Shown here in pieces: positions 1-6,891 of a stretch of 9,206 bases of DNA (position 1 is the first letter of the stretch; each line of letters starts with the position of its first letter). The stretch is from assembly GCA_937863905.1 (NCBI GenBank), contig CALMHV010000135.1, positions 1-9,206 of the forward strand, given 5' to 3'. A model generated the notes under the pieces. The model was not told the DNA's origin. It did not search any database and worked only from the letters and a program-made list of their open reading frames with translations. Source of the DNA: an uncultured Bacillota bacterium (lineage in GTDB: Bacteria > Bacillota > Sulfobacillia > UBA995 > UBA9673). The translations under genes and the position numbers were made by a program.

Positions 1-54
1 GCCTGGGGCCTCGGGGCGGTCGGGCTCCCGGCCTGGTCCGAGGGGCACGTCCAT
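1..54 (-). CDS. N-terminal fragment of an unidentified gene
   Basis: The minus strand has an ATG at 54-52 followed by 18 open codons that run off the left edge of the window (MDVPLGPGREPDRPEAPG). A strong Shine-Dalgarno AGGAGGT lies on the minus strand at 68-62, seven bases before the ATG, and a good vegetative-type promoter sits just upstream (83-111). This signal combination is why I call it a gene despite its short visible length. The visible residues are rich in Pro, Gly and acidic residues, show no motif, and do not identify a family. It is divergent from nadE, with 118 bp between the two starts. Confidence 0.6.
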   Translation of the reverse strand, partial: MDVPLGPGREPDRPEAPG

Positions 55-82
55 GCTCGAGACCTCCTCGTCCTTCTCCCGG

Positions 83-111
83 ATTGTACCGCGTCGCCCG
101 GACGGCGTCAA
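83..111 (-). promoter_or_regulatory. Sigma-A-type promoter for the leftward gene
   Basis: Read on the minus strand, a -35 box TTGACG (111-106) is separated by exactly 17 bp from a -10 box TACAAT (88-83). Each hexamer differs from the vegetative consensus at one position. Transcription would start near position 76, giving a leader of about 22 bases that contains the AGGAGGT ribosome site at 68-62. The spacing and order of all elements agree with the ATG at 54. No equally good promoter was found facing right toward nadE. Confidence 0.6.
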
Positions 112-172
112 AGACCACACAGGAGGACCTCCCCCGGACATGGAAGACAATCAGGGTGGGTAGAAGGAGACG

Positions 173-976
173 GTGAAGACAGTGACCACGTCCGACCGTG
201 ATCCGGCCACCTCGCCCAAGCGGCGTCCTCCCGGCTGGGAAGCCGGGTACGCCGACCGGCTCGTCACCTGGCTACGGGGCCTGGTCGCCGGGGCGGGTGC
301 GGAGGGATTGGTCTTCGGGGTCAGCGGTGGCCTCGACTCGGCTGTGGTCGCCGGGCTGGCGAGCCGGGCCTATCCCGAGGCGAGCCTCGGCCTCTTCCTG
401 CCCTGCGGGAGCGCGGAGCGCGACCTCGAGGACGCGCGGGCCGTGGCCAAGACCTTTGGCCTGCCCCTTAAGATCGTGGAACTCGACAAGGTGTACGAGA
501 CCCTCCTCGGGGCCGTGGGCGACGCGGCTCCGGAACCGGCGCCAGGAGGCGCCCAGCGCGAGAAGCTGGCCCTGGCCAACCTCCGGGTTCGCCTGAGGGC
601 CGTGACCTGGTACTACCACGCCAACCGACTCAACCGCCTGGTCGCCGGCACCGGGAACCGGTCCGAACTGGCGGTCGGGTACTTCACGAAGTTCGGAGAC
701 GGTGCGGTCGACCTCCTTCCCCTGGCCCACCTGGTCAAGGCGGAGGTCCGGGAACTCGCCCGCCATCTCGGCGTGCCCGAGCCGGTCATCGCCCGGGCGC
801 CGACGGCCGGACTCTGGCCTGGCCAGACGGACGAAGGGGAGATGGGTCTCACCTACGAACTCCTTGACCGCTTCCTTTTGGGGGGAGAAGTGCCCCCCGA
901 GGTGGCATCTCGCATCCGGGCCATGGGCCAGCGGAGCGAACACAAGCGACGCCCGCCCGCGGTCCCAGGTTTCTAG
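173..976 (+). CDS. nadE: Ammonia-dependent NAD(+) synthetase
   Basis: NadE catalyses the last step of NAD synthesis: deamido-NAD is adenylylated with ATP and amidated with ammonia, in the cytoplasm. The 267-residue protein has the N-type ATP pyrophosphatase P-loop SGGLDS at residues 51-56, GTGNRSE at 159-165, GYFTKFGDG at 169-177, a GLWPGQTDEGE block at 213-223 and the C-terminal HKRRPP at 257-262, all typical of the family. Length is close to the usual 270-275 residues. There is no N-terminal nitrilase (glutaminase) domain, so free ammonia is the expected nitrogen donor. The GTG start follows AAGGAG (164-169) at only three bases, which is short; the in-frame GTG at 182 is an alternative with 12-base spacing. 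The first 20 residues are outside the conserved domain, so the exact start is uncertain. The gene precedes yebC by 39 bp in the same direction. Confidence 0.95.
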   Translation: MKTVTTSDRDPATSPKRRPPGWEAGYADRLVTWLRGLVAGAGAEGLVFGVSGGLDSAVVAGLASRAYPEASLGLFLPCGSAERDLEDARAVAKTFGLPLKIVELDKVYETLLGAVGDAAPEPAPGGAQREKLALANLRVRLRAVTWYYHANRLNRLVAGTGNRSELAVGYFTKFGDGAVDLLPLAHLVKAEVRELARHLGVPEPVIARAPTAGLWPGQTDEGEMGLTYELLDRFLLGGEVPPEVASRIRAMGQRSEHKRRPPAVPGF

Positions 977-1015
977 CTTACCGGTGGTAGCCGGGACAGA
1001 ACAGGAGTTGGGAGA

Positions 1016-1753
1016 ATGTCGGGCCACTCGAAATGGGCGAACATCAAGCGCCGTAAGGCGGTCGTCGATGCCAAGAAGGGCGCCGCCTACACGAAGCTCG
1101 GCCGGGAGGTCATCGCCGCCGCCAGGGAGGGCGGCGGGAACCCCGACAACAACTTCCGCCTGCGTCTGGCCGTCGACAAGGCCAAGGCCGCTAACATGCC
1201 CTCCGAGAACATCCAGCGGGCCATCATGAAGGGCACCGGTGACCTCAACGAGGGCGCGGTCTACGAGGAGATTGTCTACGAGGGTTACGGGCCGGGTGGT
1301 GTGGCCGTCCTGATCCAACTCATGACCGACAACCGCAACCGGACCGCCCAGGAGATGCGCTACATCTTCTCGCGCCACGGTGGCAACTTGGGGGAGACCG
1401 GTTGCGTGGCTTGGATGTTCAAGAAGAAGGGCTCCATCCTCCTCGGGCGTGAGGACAACGCCATCTCCGAGGAAGAGCTCATGGTCCTGGTCCTCGACGC
1501 CGGGGCCGAGGACCTCCGGACGGAACCGGACTCCTTCGAGGTCATCACGGCGCCGGGCGACTTCCCGGCCGTCCTGGAGGCCGTGCGGAAGGCCAATCTC
1601 AGCGTGGCCGAGGCCGAGGTGGCCATGGTTCCCCAAAACACCATCGAGCTCAGCGGGGGCCAAGCCGAGAAGTGTCTCGGGCTTATCGAGGCCCTCGACG
1701 AGCACGAGGACGTCCAGAACGTCTACACCAACTACAACATCGCGGGAGAGTGA
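1016..1753 (+). CDS. yebC: YebC/PmpR/TACO1-family protein
   Basis: The 245-residue product is full length for the family (about 240-250). It opens with the diagnostic MSGHSKWANIKRRK and carries YEGYGPGG (88-95), TDNRNRTAQEMR (104-115) and GGNLGE (122-127). The family was long annotated as a transcriptional regulator (PmpR). Later work on bacterial YebC proteins and mitochondrial TACO1 supports a ribosome-associated role in translating proline-rich stretches, so the 'transcription factor' label should be treated with care. The ATG has an AGGAG (1003-1007) eight bases upstream. In many bacteria yebC sits next to ruvC-ruvA-ruvB. Here the same association is seen, but a BofC-like gene and an inverted membrane-protease gene lie in between. 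Confidence 0.95.
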   Translation: MSGHSKWANIKRRKAVVDAKKGAAYTKLGREVIAAAREGGGNPDNNFRLRLAVDKAKAANMPSENIQRAIMKGTGDLNEGAVYEEIVYEGYGPGGVAVLIQLMTDNRNRTAQEMRYIFSRHGGNLGETGCVAWMFKKKGSILLGREDNAISEEELMVLVLDAGAEDLRTEPDSFEVITAPGDFPAVLEAVRKANLSVAEAEVAMVPQNTIELSGGQAEKCLGLIEALDEHEDVQNVYTNYNIAGE

Positions 1754-1800
1754 CCGTCGCGTCCGACCGCGGGCCGCCCGCTCCGGACGCTCCATCCGCA

Positions 1801-1858
1801 TCCTGCCGCTTGAGTAGGAAACCCCCAGCCGGGCCATCCTAGGCCCAAATCGGCAGGA
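1801..1858 (+). promoter_or_regulatory. Possible base-paired leader of the BofC-like gene
   Basis: The 121-bp gap between yebC and the BofC-like gene holds an 8-bp perfect inverted repeat, TCCTGCCG (1801-1808) and CGGCAGGA (1851-1858), enclosing a smaller hairpin GGGCC (1831-1835) / GGCCC (1842-1846). The right outer arm overlaps an AGGAG ribosome-site-like sequence at 1855-1859. As RNA the outer stem could mask that site. An alternative purine-rich site, AAGGGG (1860-1865), nine bases before the GTG, would stay free. There is no T-tract after either stem, so this does not look like an intrinsic terminator. In GC-rich DNA an 8-bp match across 120 bp can occur by chance. Confidence 0.25.
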
Positions 1859-1874
1859 GAAGGGGTGTCGTGTC

Positions 1875-2576
1875 GTGCCCTGGACTCCCGGGCGCAGGCT
1901 CTCCGGACGGGCGCGTTTGGGGCGCGGCCTGTTCGTCTTGGCGGTCGCCGTCCTGCTCGCGCTGGCCGCGGGCCGCCTCTTGGGCGGGCCGGGGGTTGGC
2001 GACCTCGCCGGGCACCTCTGGCGCATCCTCGGGGTCAGGGTCGAGACGCCGACCCCGGCCGAGGGACCGCCGGCCGCGGCGGGTGGAGCGCCGGGGTTGA
2101 CGGGAGCTGCCGCCACTGGCGGAGGTGGTTCCGCGAGCGGCGACGCCGGGACCGCGACCACCGTGGCCCCGAGCGCCGTCTTCCTCTGGGCGGTGACCTT
2201 CGAAGCCTGCGGCTGCGGCACCCAGGCGGCGACGGAGGCCCCGGAGAGGTCCGTCGGCCTCAGGCGAGAGACCCTGGCCATCGAACTCCGCGACTGGGAA
2301 ATCACCAGCTTCGCTCCGGAGCGCGTGGAACTCGCGCGCACGGACCGCGAAGCCATGTGTCCGGCGCACACCAAGCGCACCCTGCGCTTGGAGGAGGGCA
2401 AGCTGGTCCTCTACGCCGGTTCGGTCGATGACCCGGGCGTAGAACTCATCCTCATTATTACGACCGGTATCGTCACCGACGACCTGAACGCGGGGGAGGT
2501 GGCGATCCTCAGCACCGGTCTCACCTTCGATAGCCACGAGGAAGCCCTCAGCCTCATCGAGGGCCTGGGCGACTAG
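1875..2576 (+). CDS. BofC C-terminal-domain-like membrane-anchored protein
   Basis: This 233-residue protein has a basic N-terminus, one hydrophobic segment at about 18-37 (signal anchor or uncleaved signal peptide), a low-complexity Pro/Ala/Gly linker (about 55-100) and a C-terminal domain (about 103-233). The C-terminal pattern resembles the BofC C-terminal domain: a CG motif (C112-G113, followed by C114), DW at 140-141, VELAR at 151-155, MCPAH at 161-165, then an EGKLVLYAG strand (174-182), TTGIVTDDL (196-204) and a final GL..DS.EEAL..IEGL pattern. In Bacillus subtilis, BofC is exported from the forespore and restrains SpoIVB in sigma-K checkpoint signalling; whether this protein does so is unknown. 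The GTG at 1875 is chosen because it follows AAGGGG at nine bases and keeps the hydrophobic N-terminus. Its stop overlaps the stop of the converging protease gene. The family assignment comes from motif memory, not a search. Confidence 0.7.
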   Translation: MPWTPGRRLSGRARLGRGLFVLAVAVLLALAAGRLLGGPGVGDLAGHLWRILGVRVETPTPAEGPPAAAGGAPGLTGAAATGGGGSASGDAGTATTVAPSAVFLWAVTFEACGCGTQAATEAPERSVGLRRETLAIELRDWEITSFAPERVELARTDREAMCPAHTKRTLRLEEGKLVLYAGSVDDPGVELILIITTGIVTDDLNAGEVAILSTGLTFDSHEEALSLIEGLGD

Positions 2577-4555
2577 CCCGGCGTCTCGATGTACGGGCCC
2601 CGGGGTCGGCGAGCCGGCGGTCGCCGCCAAGCCGGCCACCGGAAGGTTCCCGTGGCCGCGGCCAGGAGCGCCGGGATGAAGATGAGGCCCAGGACGATCT
2701 GGAGGGGGTAGTAGGCCAGAAAGCCCAGCCAGCCTCCGTGATACCCCGCGTACTGAGCCCCGACCCAGAGCACGCCGAGGTTCGACATCGGGTGGACGAG
2801 CGCCGCCACGACCAGAGTCCGGCTGTAGCGCACCAAAAGCCCCATCAAGACCCCGAAGGCCGCGGCCATGAAGACGTACCCGAGCATCGGCCAGAGTTCG
2901 AAGGGAAACAGGTCGTAGTTCACGTGGAAGAAGCCGAAGAGCACCGCCTGGACGATCAGGGCCTTGGTCCAGCCCATCGTCCGCTCCAGGCGGCTCAGCA
3001 GGTAACCCCGGAAGAAAAGCTCCTCGGCGAAGTTGCCGAAGACGAAGTCCCAAACGTCCACGGTGGTTTGCCAGCCCGCCCACGACTGGTAGGGCCAGTG
3101 ATGGAACCCGATGCCCCTCCACCACGGCTCGTAGTACTGCCAGGCGAACTGGACGCCGGTGACGTCCGCGAACCCGGAGTAGAAGATGAGCTCGGTCAGC
3201 CCGGTGGTGAGGCGGAAGGCGACCAGGCCGACGACGCTCACCCAGACCAGGCGTCCGAGGCCCATCCGCTTGAGCCCGACCGAACCCAGACCCCCGCCCT
3301 CCGTCCAGAAGACCAGGCCCAGGACGAGCACGATCATCGGCGCCTTCGCCCAGATCTCCCGGCTGTACCAGTAGAGCCCCAGCCGAGGCGCCATGATCAT
3401 GACCGACAGGAGCACGACAATGGCCAACTCGGCCCAGACCGAGGGACGGGCGCCGGCGGCCGGAGCCTCAAGCGCGGAGGCCGGCTCCCCGACCCCCGCA
3501 GGAGCGGTCGCGCCCTGCGCCTTCCGGCCGCGCCGGACCCAGGCGACCAGGACCAGGCCCATGGCCAGGACTTCGGCCAGGGCCACGGCGGACTTTGTGG
3601 CCGCGCCGACCGGGAGCGAAAACAAAGCCAGTTCGACGCCGGCCATGGCGGCGAAGGCGGCCAGGCACCAGACCATTTGGCGGCGGCGGTCGAGCGGCGT
3701 CAGGGTCCAGACGGCGAACGCGCCGAGGGCGATGACCAGGGTGGCCAGAAGACGCATCGTCCACACCGCCCGGGCCAGCGCGGCCGAGACGGCGTCGCGC
3801 CCAGCGTCCAGGACGTCCGGCGCGAGCGTCGCGGCGTGGGCTCTCACGGCGGCGACCCACCCTCGGTCGAGTTGGGCCGCTCCCACGCCCAGAGCCTCCC
3901 GGCAAACAGCGTCGGCGTCGGAAACCAAGTCCCCGTCGCTGTGGGCCAGCCTCAAAAGACCCGGCGGACCCCATTGCTCTCGGACATAGCCGACCAGCGA
4001 GGCGAGTTGCTCCCGGCCGAGCGGCAGGGACGGCCACCAACTCGTGAGTTGGATTAGGCTGGCCAGACGCTCCTTCTCGTCCAGGGCGGCCGCCACCGCC
4101 CAGGTTTCGTCCTCACCTCGGTTGACCAGGCTGGCGAGCCCGGAAGCGACGTAGTCGGTGACGCTCTCGGCGCCGGAGGCCCAGCTCAGGACGGACGCGG
4201 CCGCGACCTGGTCCACGGAAGCGTCGGAGTCCGGGTCCACGGTGCGGCAGTCCGACCCGGTCCATCCGGCCGGCCAGCCGTCGTTCCGAGGGCCGACCAC
4301 GACCCGGAAGGCCGTGCCTTCCGGGAACTCCCATTTCCGCTCGAGCAGGGCGGCCACGCCCACCGCCGTGGCGTTCAGGCGCTCCGCCAGACGCTCGACC
4401 CGGGCCGGACCGGAGGACCCGGACCAGTTCTCCCGGTAGGCGACGACAAAGGGACCATCCTGGTGGAGGACCCACTCGCCCTTTGCCCGGGCGGAGACGG
4501 GTGAGGCGACAAACAGGGCCGCTAGGGCCAGGATTAGGAAGGCTCTTCTCGTCAT
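2573..4555 (-). CDS. CPBP intramembrane protease with peptidase-MA-like ectodomain
   Basis: The 660-residue protein starts with a signal peptide (about 1-24, ending near SARA). An exported domain follows (about 25-245), whose end (LASLVGYVREQWGPPGLLRL and ALGVGAAQLDRGW, 184-233) resembles peptidase-MA-type gluzincins; no HExxH is present, so it is probably inactive. Hydrophobic segments lie near 265-284, 295-314, 322-340, 375-393, 404-418 and 436-456. The C-terminal CPBP (Abi/CAAX-protease-like) domain has all three signature motifs: EELFFR (E511, E512, R516), FxxxH (F540, H544) and HPMSN (H588, N592), so the membrane protease is predicted active. Family members include prenyl-protein proteases and bacteriocin-immunity-type proteins; the substrate here is unknown. 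The ATG at 4555 follows a minus-strand GGGAG (4568-4564) by eight bases. The gene lies opposite its neighbours, between the BofC-like gene and ruvC, with similar high GC. Confidence 0.87.
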   Translation of the reverse strand: MTRRAFLILALAALFVASPVSARAKGEWVLHQDGPFVVAYRENWSGSSGPARVERLAERLNATAVGVAALLERKWEFPEGTAFRVVVGPRNDGWPAGWTGSDCRTVDPDSDASVDQVAAASVLSWASGAESVTDYVASGLASLVNRGEDETWAVAAALDEKERLASLIQLTSWWPSLPLGREQLASLVGYVREQWGPPGLLRLAHSDGDLVSDADAVCREALGVGAAQLDRGWVAAVRAHAATLAPDVLDAGRDAVSAALARAVWTMRLLATLVIALGAFAVWTLTPLDRRRQMVWCLAAFAAMAGVELALFSLPVGAATKSAVALAEVLAMGLVLVAWVRRGRKAQGATAPAGVGEPASALEAPAAGARPSVWAELAIVVLLSVMIMAPRLGLYWYSREIWAKAPMIVLVLGLVFWTEGGGLGSVGLKRMGLGRLVWVSVVGLVAFRLTTGLTELIFYSGFADVTGVQFAWQYYEPWWRGIGFHHWPYQSWAGWQTTVDVWDFVFGNFAEELFFRGYLLSRLERTMGWTKALIVQAVLFGFFHVNYDLFPFELWPMLGYVFMAAAFGVLMGLLVRYSRTLVVAALVHPMSNLGVLWVGAQYAGYHGGWLGFLAYYPLQIVLGLIFIPALLAAATGTFRWPAWRRPPARRPRGPYIETPG

Positions 4556-4642
4556 GCGCGATTCTCCCAGCTACCCCAGGGTTGGCTGCGGCAAGGGAAA
4601 CCTGCCCTGCCGTCTAATTACGTACCACGGGGGGTAAATCCT
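4556..4642. promoter_or_regulatory. Divergent intergenic region of protease gene and ruvC
   Basis: These 87 bp separate the divergent starts of the CPBP protease gene and ruvC, so they should hold promoters for both. An AT-rich patch at about 4613-4624 (TCTAATTACGTA) stands out from the GC-rich surroundings. TCTAAT at 4613-4618 is one base from the vegetative -10 consensus and would start transcription shortly before the ruvC ribosome site, but no matching -35 lies 16-18 bp upstream; TTGGCT at 4582-4587 is too far away. No convincing minus-strand promoter was found. The region is a promoter by position more than by motif. Confidence 0.4.
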
Positions 4643-5182
4643 GTGCTCGTCCTGGGCGTGGACCCTGGTACCGCGACGACTGGCTACGGTCTCGTCCGGG
4701 AGCGCGCCGGGCGACTGGAGACCTTGGGCTACGGCGTCATCACGACACCCAAGGAGGCGCCTCTGGCGGCGCGGCTTCTGACCATCCACCAGGAGTTGCT
4801 CCGTCTCATCTCCGAGCACGACCCCGATGTCGTGGCCGTGGAGGAACTGTTCTTCAACCGGAACGTGCGCACCGCCCTGTCCGTCGGGCAGGCGAGGGGG
4901 GCCATCCTCCTGACCGCCGCGGTGGCCGGGAAGCCGGTCTCGGAGTACACGCCGCCGGAAGTGAAGCTGGCGGTGGCCGGCTACGGCAGCGCGGACAAGG
5001 CCCAGATACAAGCGATGGTGAGGATGCTCCTCGGGCTGCGCGAGGTGCCGCGTCCCGACGACGCCGCCGACGCGCTGGCCGTAGCCATCTGTTGCGTCCA
5101 CAGCCGGCGGCTGGAGCGGCTCCTGGCCGGAGCCGGAGCCGGGTCGGGACGGAGTGCCCCGGACGGGGAAGGCGGCGGCTGA
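4643..5182 (+). CDS. ruvC: Crossover junction endodeoxyribonuclease RuvC
   Basis: RuvC is the dimeric, metal-dependent nuclease that cuts Holliday junctions symmetrically to resolve recombination intermediates. The 179-residue product has the retroviral-integrase/RNase H-like fold markers and the full acidic active site: D7 in LGVDPG, E67 in VAVEELFF, and D140 and D143 in the DDAADAL motif, which match E. coli D7, E66, D138 and D141. Length is slightly above the usual 165-175 because of a Gly/Ala/Ser-rich tail after about residue 160. The GTG start is fixed by the near-terminal catalytic D7 and by a G-run (4629-4634) eight bases upstream. ruvA begins two bases after its stop, so the two are almost certainly co-transcribed and translationally coupled. 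Confidence 0.96.
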   Translation: MLVLGVDPGTATTGYGLVRERAGRLETLGYGVITTPKEAPLAARLLTIHQELLRLISEHDPDVVAVEELFFNRNVRTALSVGQARGAILLTAAVAGKPVSEYTPPEVKLAVAGYGSADKAQIQAMVRMLLGLREVPRPDDAADALAVAICCVHSRRLERLLAGAGAGSGRSAPDGEGGG

Positions 5183-5184
5183 CC

Positions 5185-5784
5185 GTGATCAGGTTTCTTC
5201 GAGGCCGATTGGCGGAGCGGGGGAAGGGCTTCGTCGTCCTAGACATCGGCGGCGTCGGTTTCCAGGTCTTCGTTCCCGACACGCCCGCCGCGCTATCGCC
5301 GGAACCCGATTGCGAGCTAGCGCTACACACGAGGCTCGTCGTCCGTGAGGATGCTCTGACCCTCTACGGGTTTTCCACCGCCGAGGAGGCCGGTCTTTTC
5401 GATTTGCTCCTCACGGTCTCGGGGGTCGGACCCAAGGTGGCCCTGGGCATCCTCTCCGGCTGCCGGCCAAAGCGCTTTCTCGAACTCGTCATCTATGAGG
5501 ACACCGAGGGCCTCGGGCGGCTGCCCGGGGTCGGGAAGAAGCTATCCCAGCGGCTCGTTGTGGAACTCCGCGACAAGCTGGCCCCGGGCCGCGACGGGTT
5601 GACGGCCGCCGATTTCGCGGCCGCGCCCGCCAGCCGCGACCCGGTGGAAGAGACGATTGAGGCCCTGACTTCCTTGGGCTACGGGCGCGTCGAGGCCGCC
5701 CAGGCGGTCGAACGGGCCAAGAGGGAGTTGGGGGACAAGGCCGACACGGCCGGCCTGCTCAAGCGGGCCCTGAAGACGCTCTAG
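5185..5784 (+). CDS. ruvA: Holliday junction branch migration protein RuvA
   Basis: RuvA tetramers bind the four-way junction and load RuvB rings for branch migration. I start the gene at GTG 5185, two bases after the ruvC stop, because the protein then opens with MIRFLRGRL like other RuvA proteins and has 199 residues, the usual length. The same frame is open back to 5092, but that extension would overlap ruvC and has no counterpart in the family. Domain I (OB fold, about 1-63) contains the acidic pin residues E55-D56 in VREDALTLYGF. Domain II has two helix-hairpin-helix motifs, VSGVGPK (78-84) and LPGVGKK (113-119). After a flexible linker (about 135-150), domain III (about 152-199) is the RuvB-contacting helical bundle with LTSLGYGRVEA. 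All domains are intact. Confidence 0.96.
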   Translation: MIRFLRGRLAERGKGFVVLDIGGVGFQVFVPDTPAALSPEPDCELALHTRLVVREDALTLYGFSTAEEAGLFDLLLTVSGVGPKVALGILSGCRPKRFLELVIYEDTEGLGRLPGVGKKLSQRLVVELRDKLAPGRDGLTAADFAAAPASRDPVEETIEALTSLGYGRVEAAQAVERAKRELGDKADTAGLLKRALKTL

Positions 5785-5841
5785 CCGGTCCCGAACCCGC
5801 CGACCGGTTCCTAAGGATGTTGCAGGCATGGAGGTGGCTTC

Positions 5842-6891
5842 GTGACGACGACGGACGAGGAGCGGGTCGTCTCCCCGCGGGCCCGACTGGATGAGGGCGG
5901 CGTGGAGCCGGGCCTCCGGCCGCGCGTGTTTAGCGAGTACATCGGGCAAGGGCCTGTGGTGGAGCGCCTCCGCATCTTCATCCAGGCGGCCATGGAGCGG
6001 AAGGAGCCGTTGGACCACGTCCTCCTCTACGGCCCCCCCGGCCTTGGCAAGACCACCTTGGCCCACGTCATCGCCAACGAGATGCGGGTCGGCATCCGGG
6101 TCACCTCCGGACCGGCCATCGAGCGTCCGGGTGACCTGGCCGCCATCCTCACCAACCTCGGGGACCGCGACGTCCTCTTCATCGATGAGGTCCATCGTCT
6201 CGGCCACACGGTCGAGGAGATCCTCTACCCGGCCATGGAGGACTTCGCCCTGGACATCGTCATCGGGCGCGGCCCGAGTGCGCGCTCCATCCGCCTTGAC
6301 CTTCCGCACTTCACCCTGGTCGGCGCAACGACCCGAGCCGGTCTGATCACCTCGCCGATGCGCGACCGGTTCGGCGTGGTCAGCCGGCTGGACTTCTACT
6401 CCCAGGAAGACCTGGTGCGCATTGTCACCCGCTCGGCGGGGATTCTAGGCATCGGCCTCGAGCCGGAGGGGGCCAGGGAGATCGCCCGCCGGTCCCGGGG
6501 CACCCCGCGGGTGGCCAACCGCCTCCTGCGCCGCGTGCGCGACTACGCTCAGGTCACCGGGTCGGGCCGCATCACCGCTGACGCGGCTCACGACGGCCTC
6601 AAGCTCCTGGACATCGATGAGCTGGGTCTTGACTCCGTCGACCGCCGGATGCTCGAGGCCATGGCCGACAAGTACGCCGGCGGGCCGGTGGGCCTGGAGA
6701 CCATCGCCGCTTCCATCAGCGAGGAAGCCCTGACGGTGGAGGACGTCTACGAGCCGTTCCTTCTCCAACTCGGGTTCATCAAGCGGACGCCGCGCGGGCG
6801 GGTCCTGACCGAACTGGCCTACCGCCACCTCGGCCGCCAAGCGCCTTCGAGCCTGTTCGGCGAAGGGCGGAGAGAGAAGGGCGGGGTATGA
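5842..6891 (+). CDS. ruvB: Holliday junction helicase motor RuvB
   Basis: RuvB is the AAA+ hexameric motor that pulls DNA through the RuvA-junction complex using ATP. The 349-residue product is full length. Visible motifs are Walker A GPPGLGKT (64-71), Walker B VLFIDEVH (111-118, with D115 and E116), sensor 1 GATTRAG (161-167), the arginine-finger stretch SPMRDRFG (R174), sensor 2 [10 protein letters not shown] (R223) and a C-terminal winged-helix DNA-binding domain ending in [10 protein letters not shown] (311-320). The GTG start follows GGAGGTG (5830-5836) at five bases. It lies 57 bp after ruvA; that gap shows a small GAACC/GGTTC inverted repeat (5793-5797, 5806-5810) but no terminator. 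Its stop overlaps the start of queH in an ATGA. Confidence 0.97.
   Translation: MTTTDEERVVSPRARLDEGGVEPGLRPRVFSEYIGQGPVVERLRIFIQAAMERKEPLDHVLLYGPPGLGKTTLAHVIANEMRVGIRVTSGPAIERPGDLAAILTNLGDRDVLFIDEVHRLGHTVEEILYPAMEDFALDIVIGRGPSARSIRLDLPHFTLVGATTRAGLITSPMRDRFGVVSRLDFYSQEDLVRIVTRSAGILGIGLEPEGAREIARRSRGTPRVANRLLRRVRDYAQVTGSGRITADAAHDGLKLLDIDELGLDSVDRRMLEAMADKYAGGPVGLETIAASISEEALTVEDVYEPFLLQLGFIKRTPRGRVLTELAYRHLGRQAPSSLFGEGRREKGGV

Noticed and set aside
140..163. Seven-codon mini-ORF (ATG 140, stop TAG 161-163) before nadE
   Set aside because: An AGGAGG at 121-126 is 13 bases away, too far for a convincing ribosome site, and the peptide has no leader-like features such as repeated regulatory codons.
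272..2401. A 709-codon open frame on the minus strand across nadE, yebC and the BofC-like gene
   Set aside because: It runs antisense to three recognisable genes, has no motif and biased Arg/Pro/Gly/His composition; long antisense frames are common in GC-rich DNA.
1839..3125. A 428-codon minus-strand open frame
   Set aside because: It overlaps the protease gene in another frame on the same strand and the BofC-like gene in antisense; composition is Arg/Gly/Pro-rich with no domain pattern.
2738..4057. A 439-codon plus-strand open frame
   Set aside because: It is antisense to the CPBP protease gene, which has clear motifs and a signal peptide; this frame is His/Asp/Gln/Arg-rich with no recognisable feature.
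5092..5184. N-terminal extension of RuvA from an upstream in-frame ATG
   Set aside because: It would overlap ruvC by about 90 bp and add 31 Arg/Gly-rich residues absent from the family; GTG 5185 gives the canonical N-terminus.
5785..5841. Possible terminator between ruvA and ruvB
   Set aside because: The only stem is a 5-bp GAACC/GGTTC repeat with an 8-base loop and no T-run; ruvA and ruvB are normally co-transcribed.
5828..5845. Five-codon mini-ORF whose stop overlaps the ruvB GTG
   Set aside because: It has no ribosome site of its own; the overlap arises from the GGAGGTG site and start region of ruvB.
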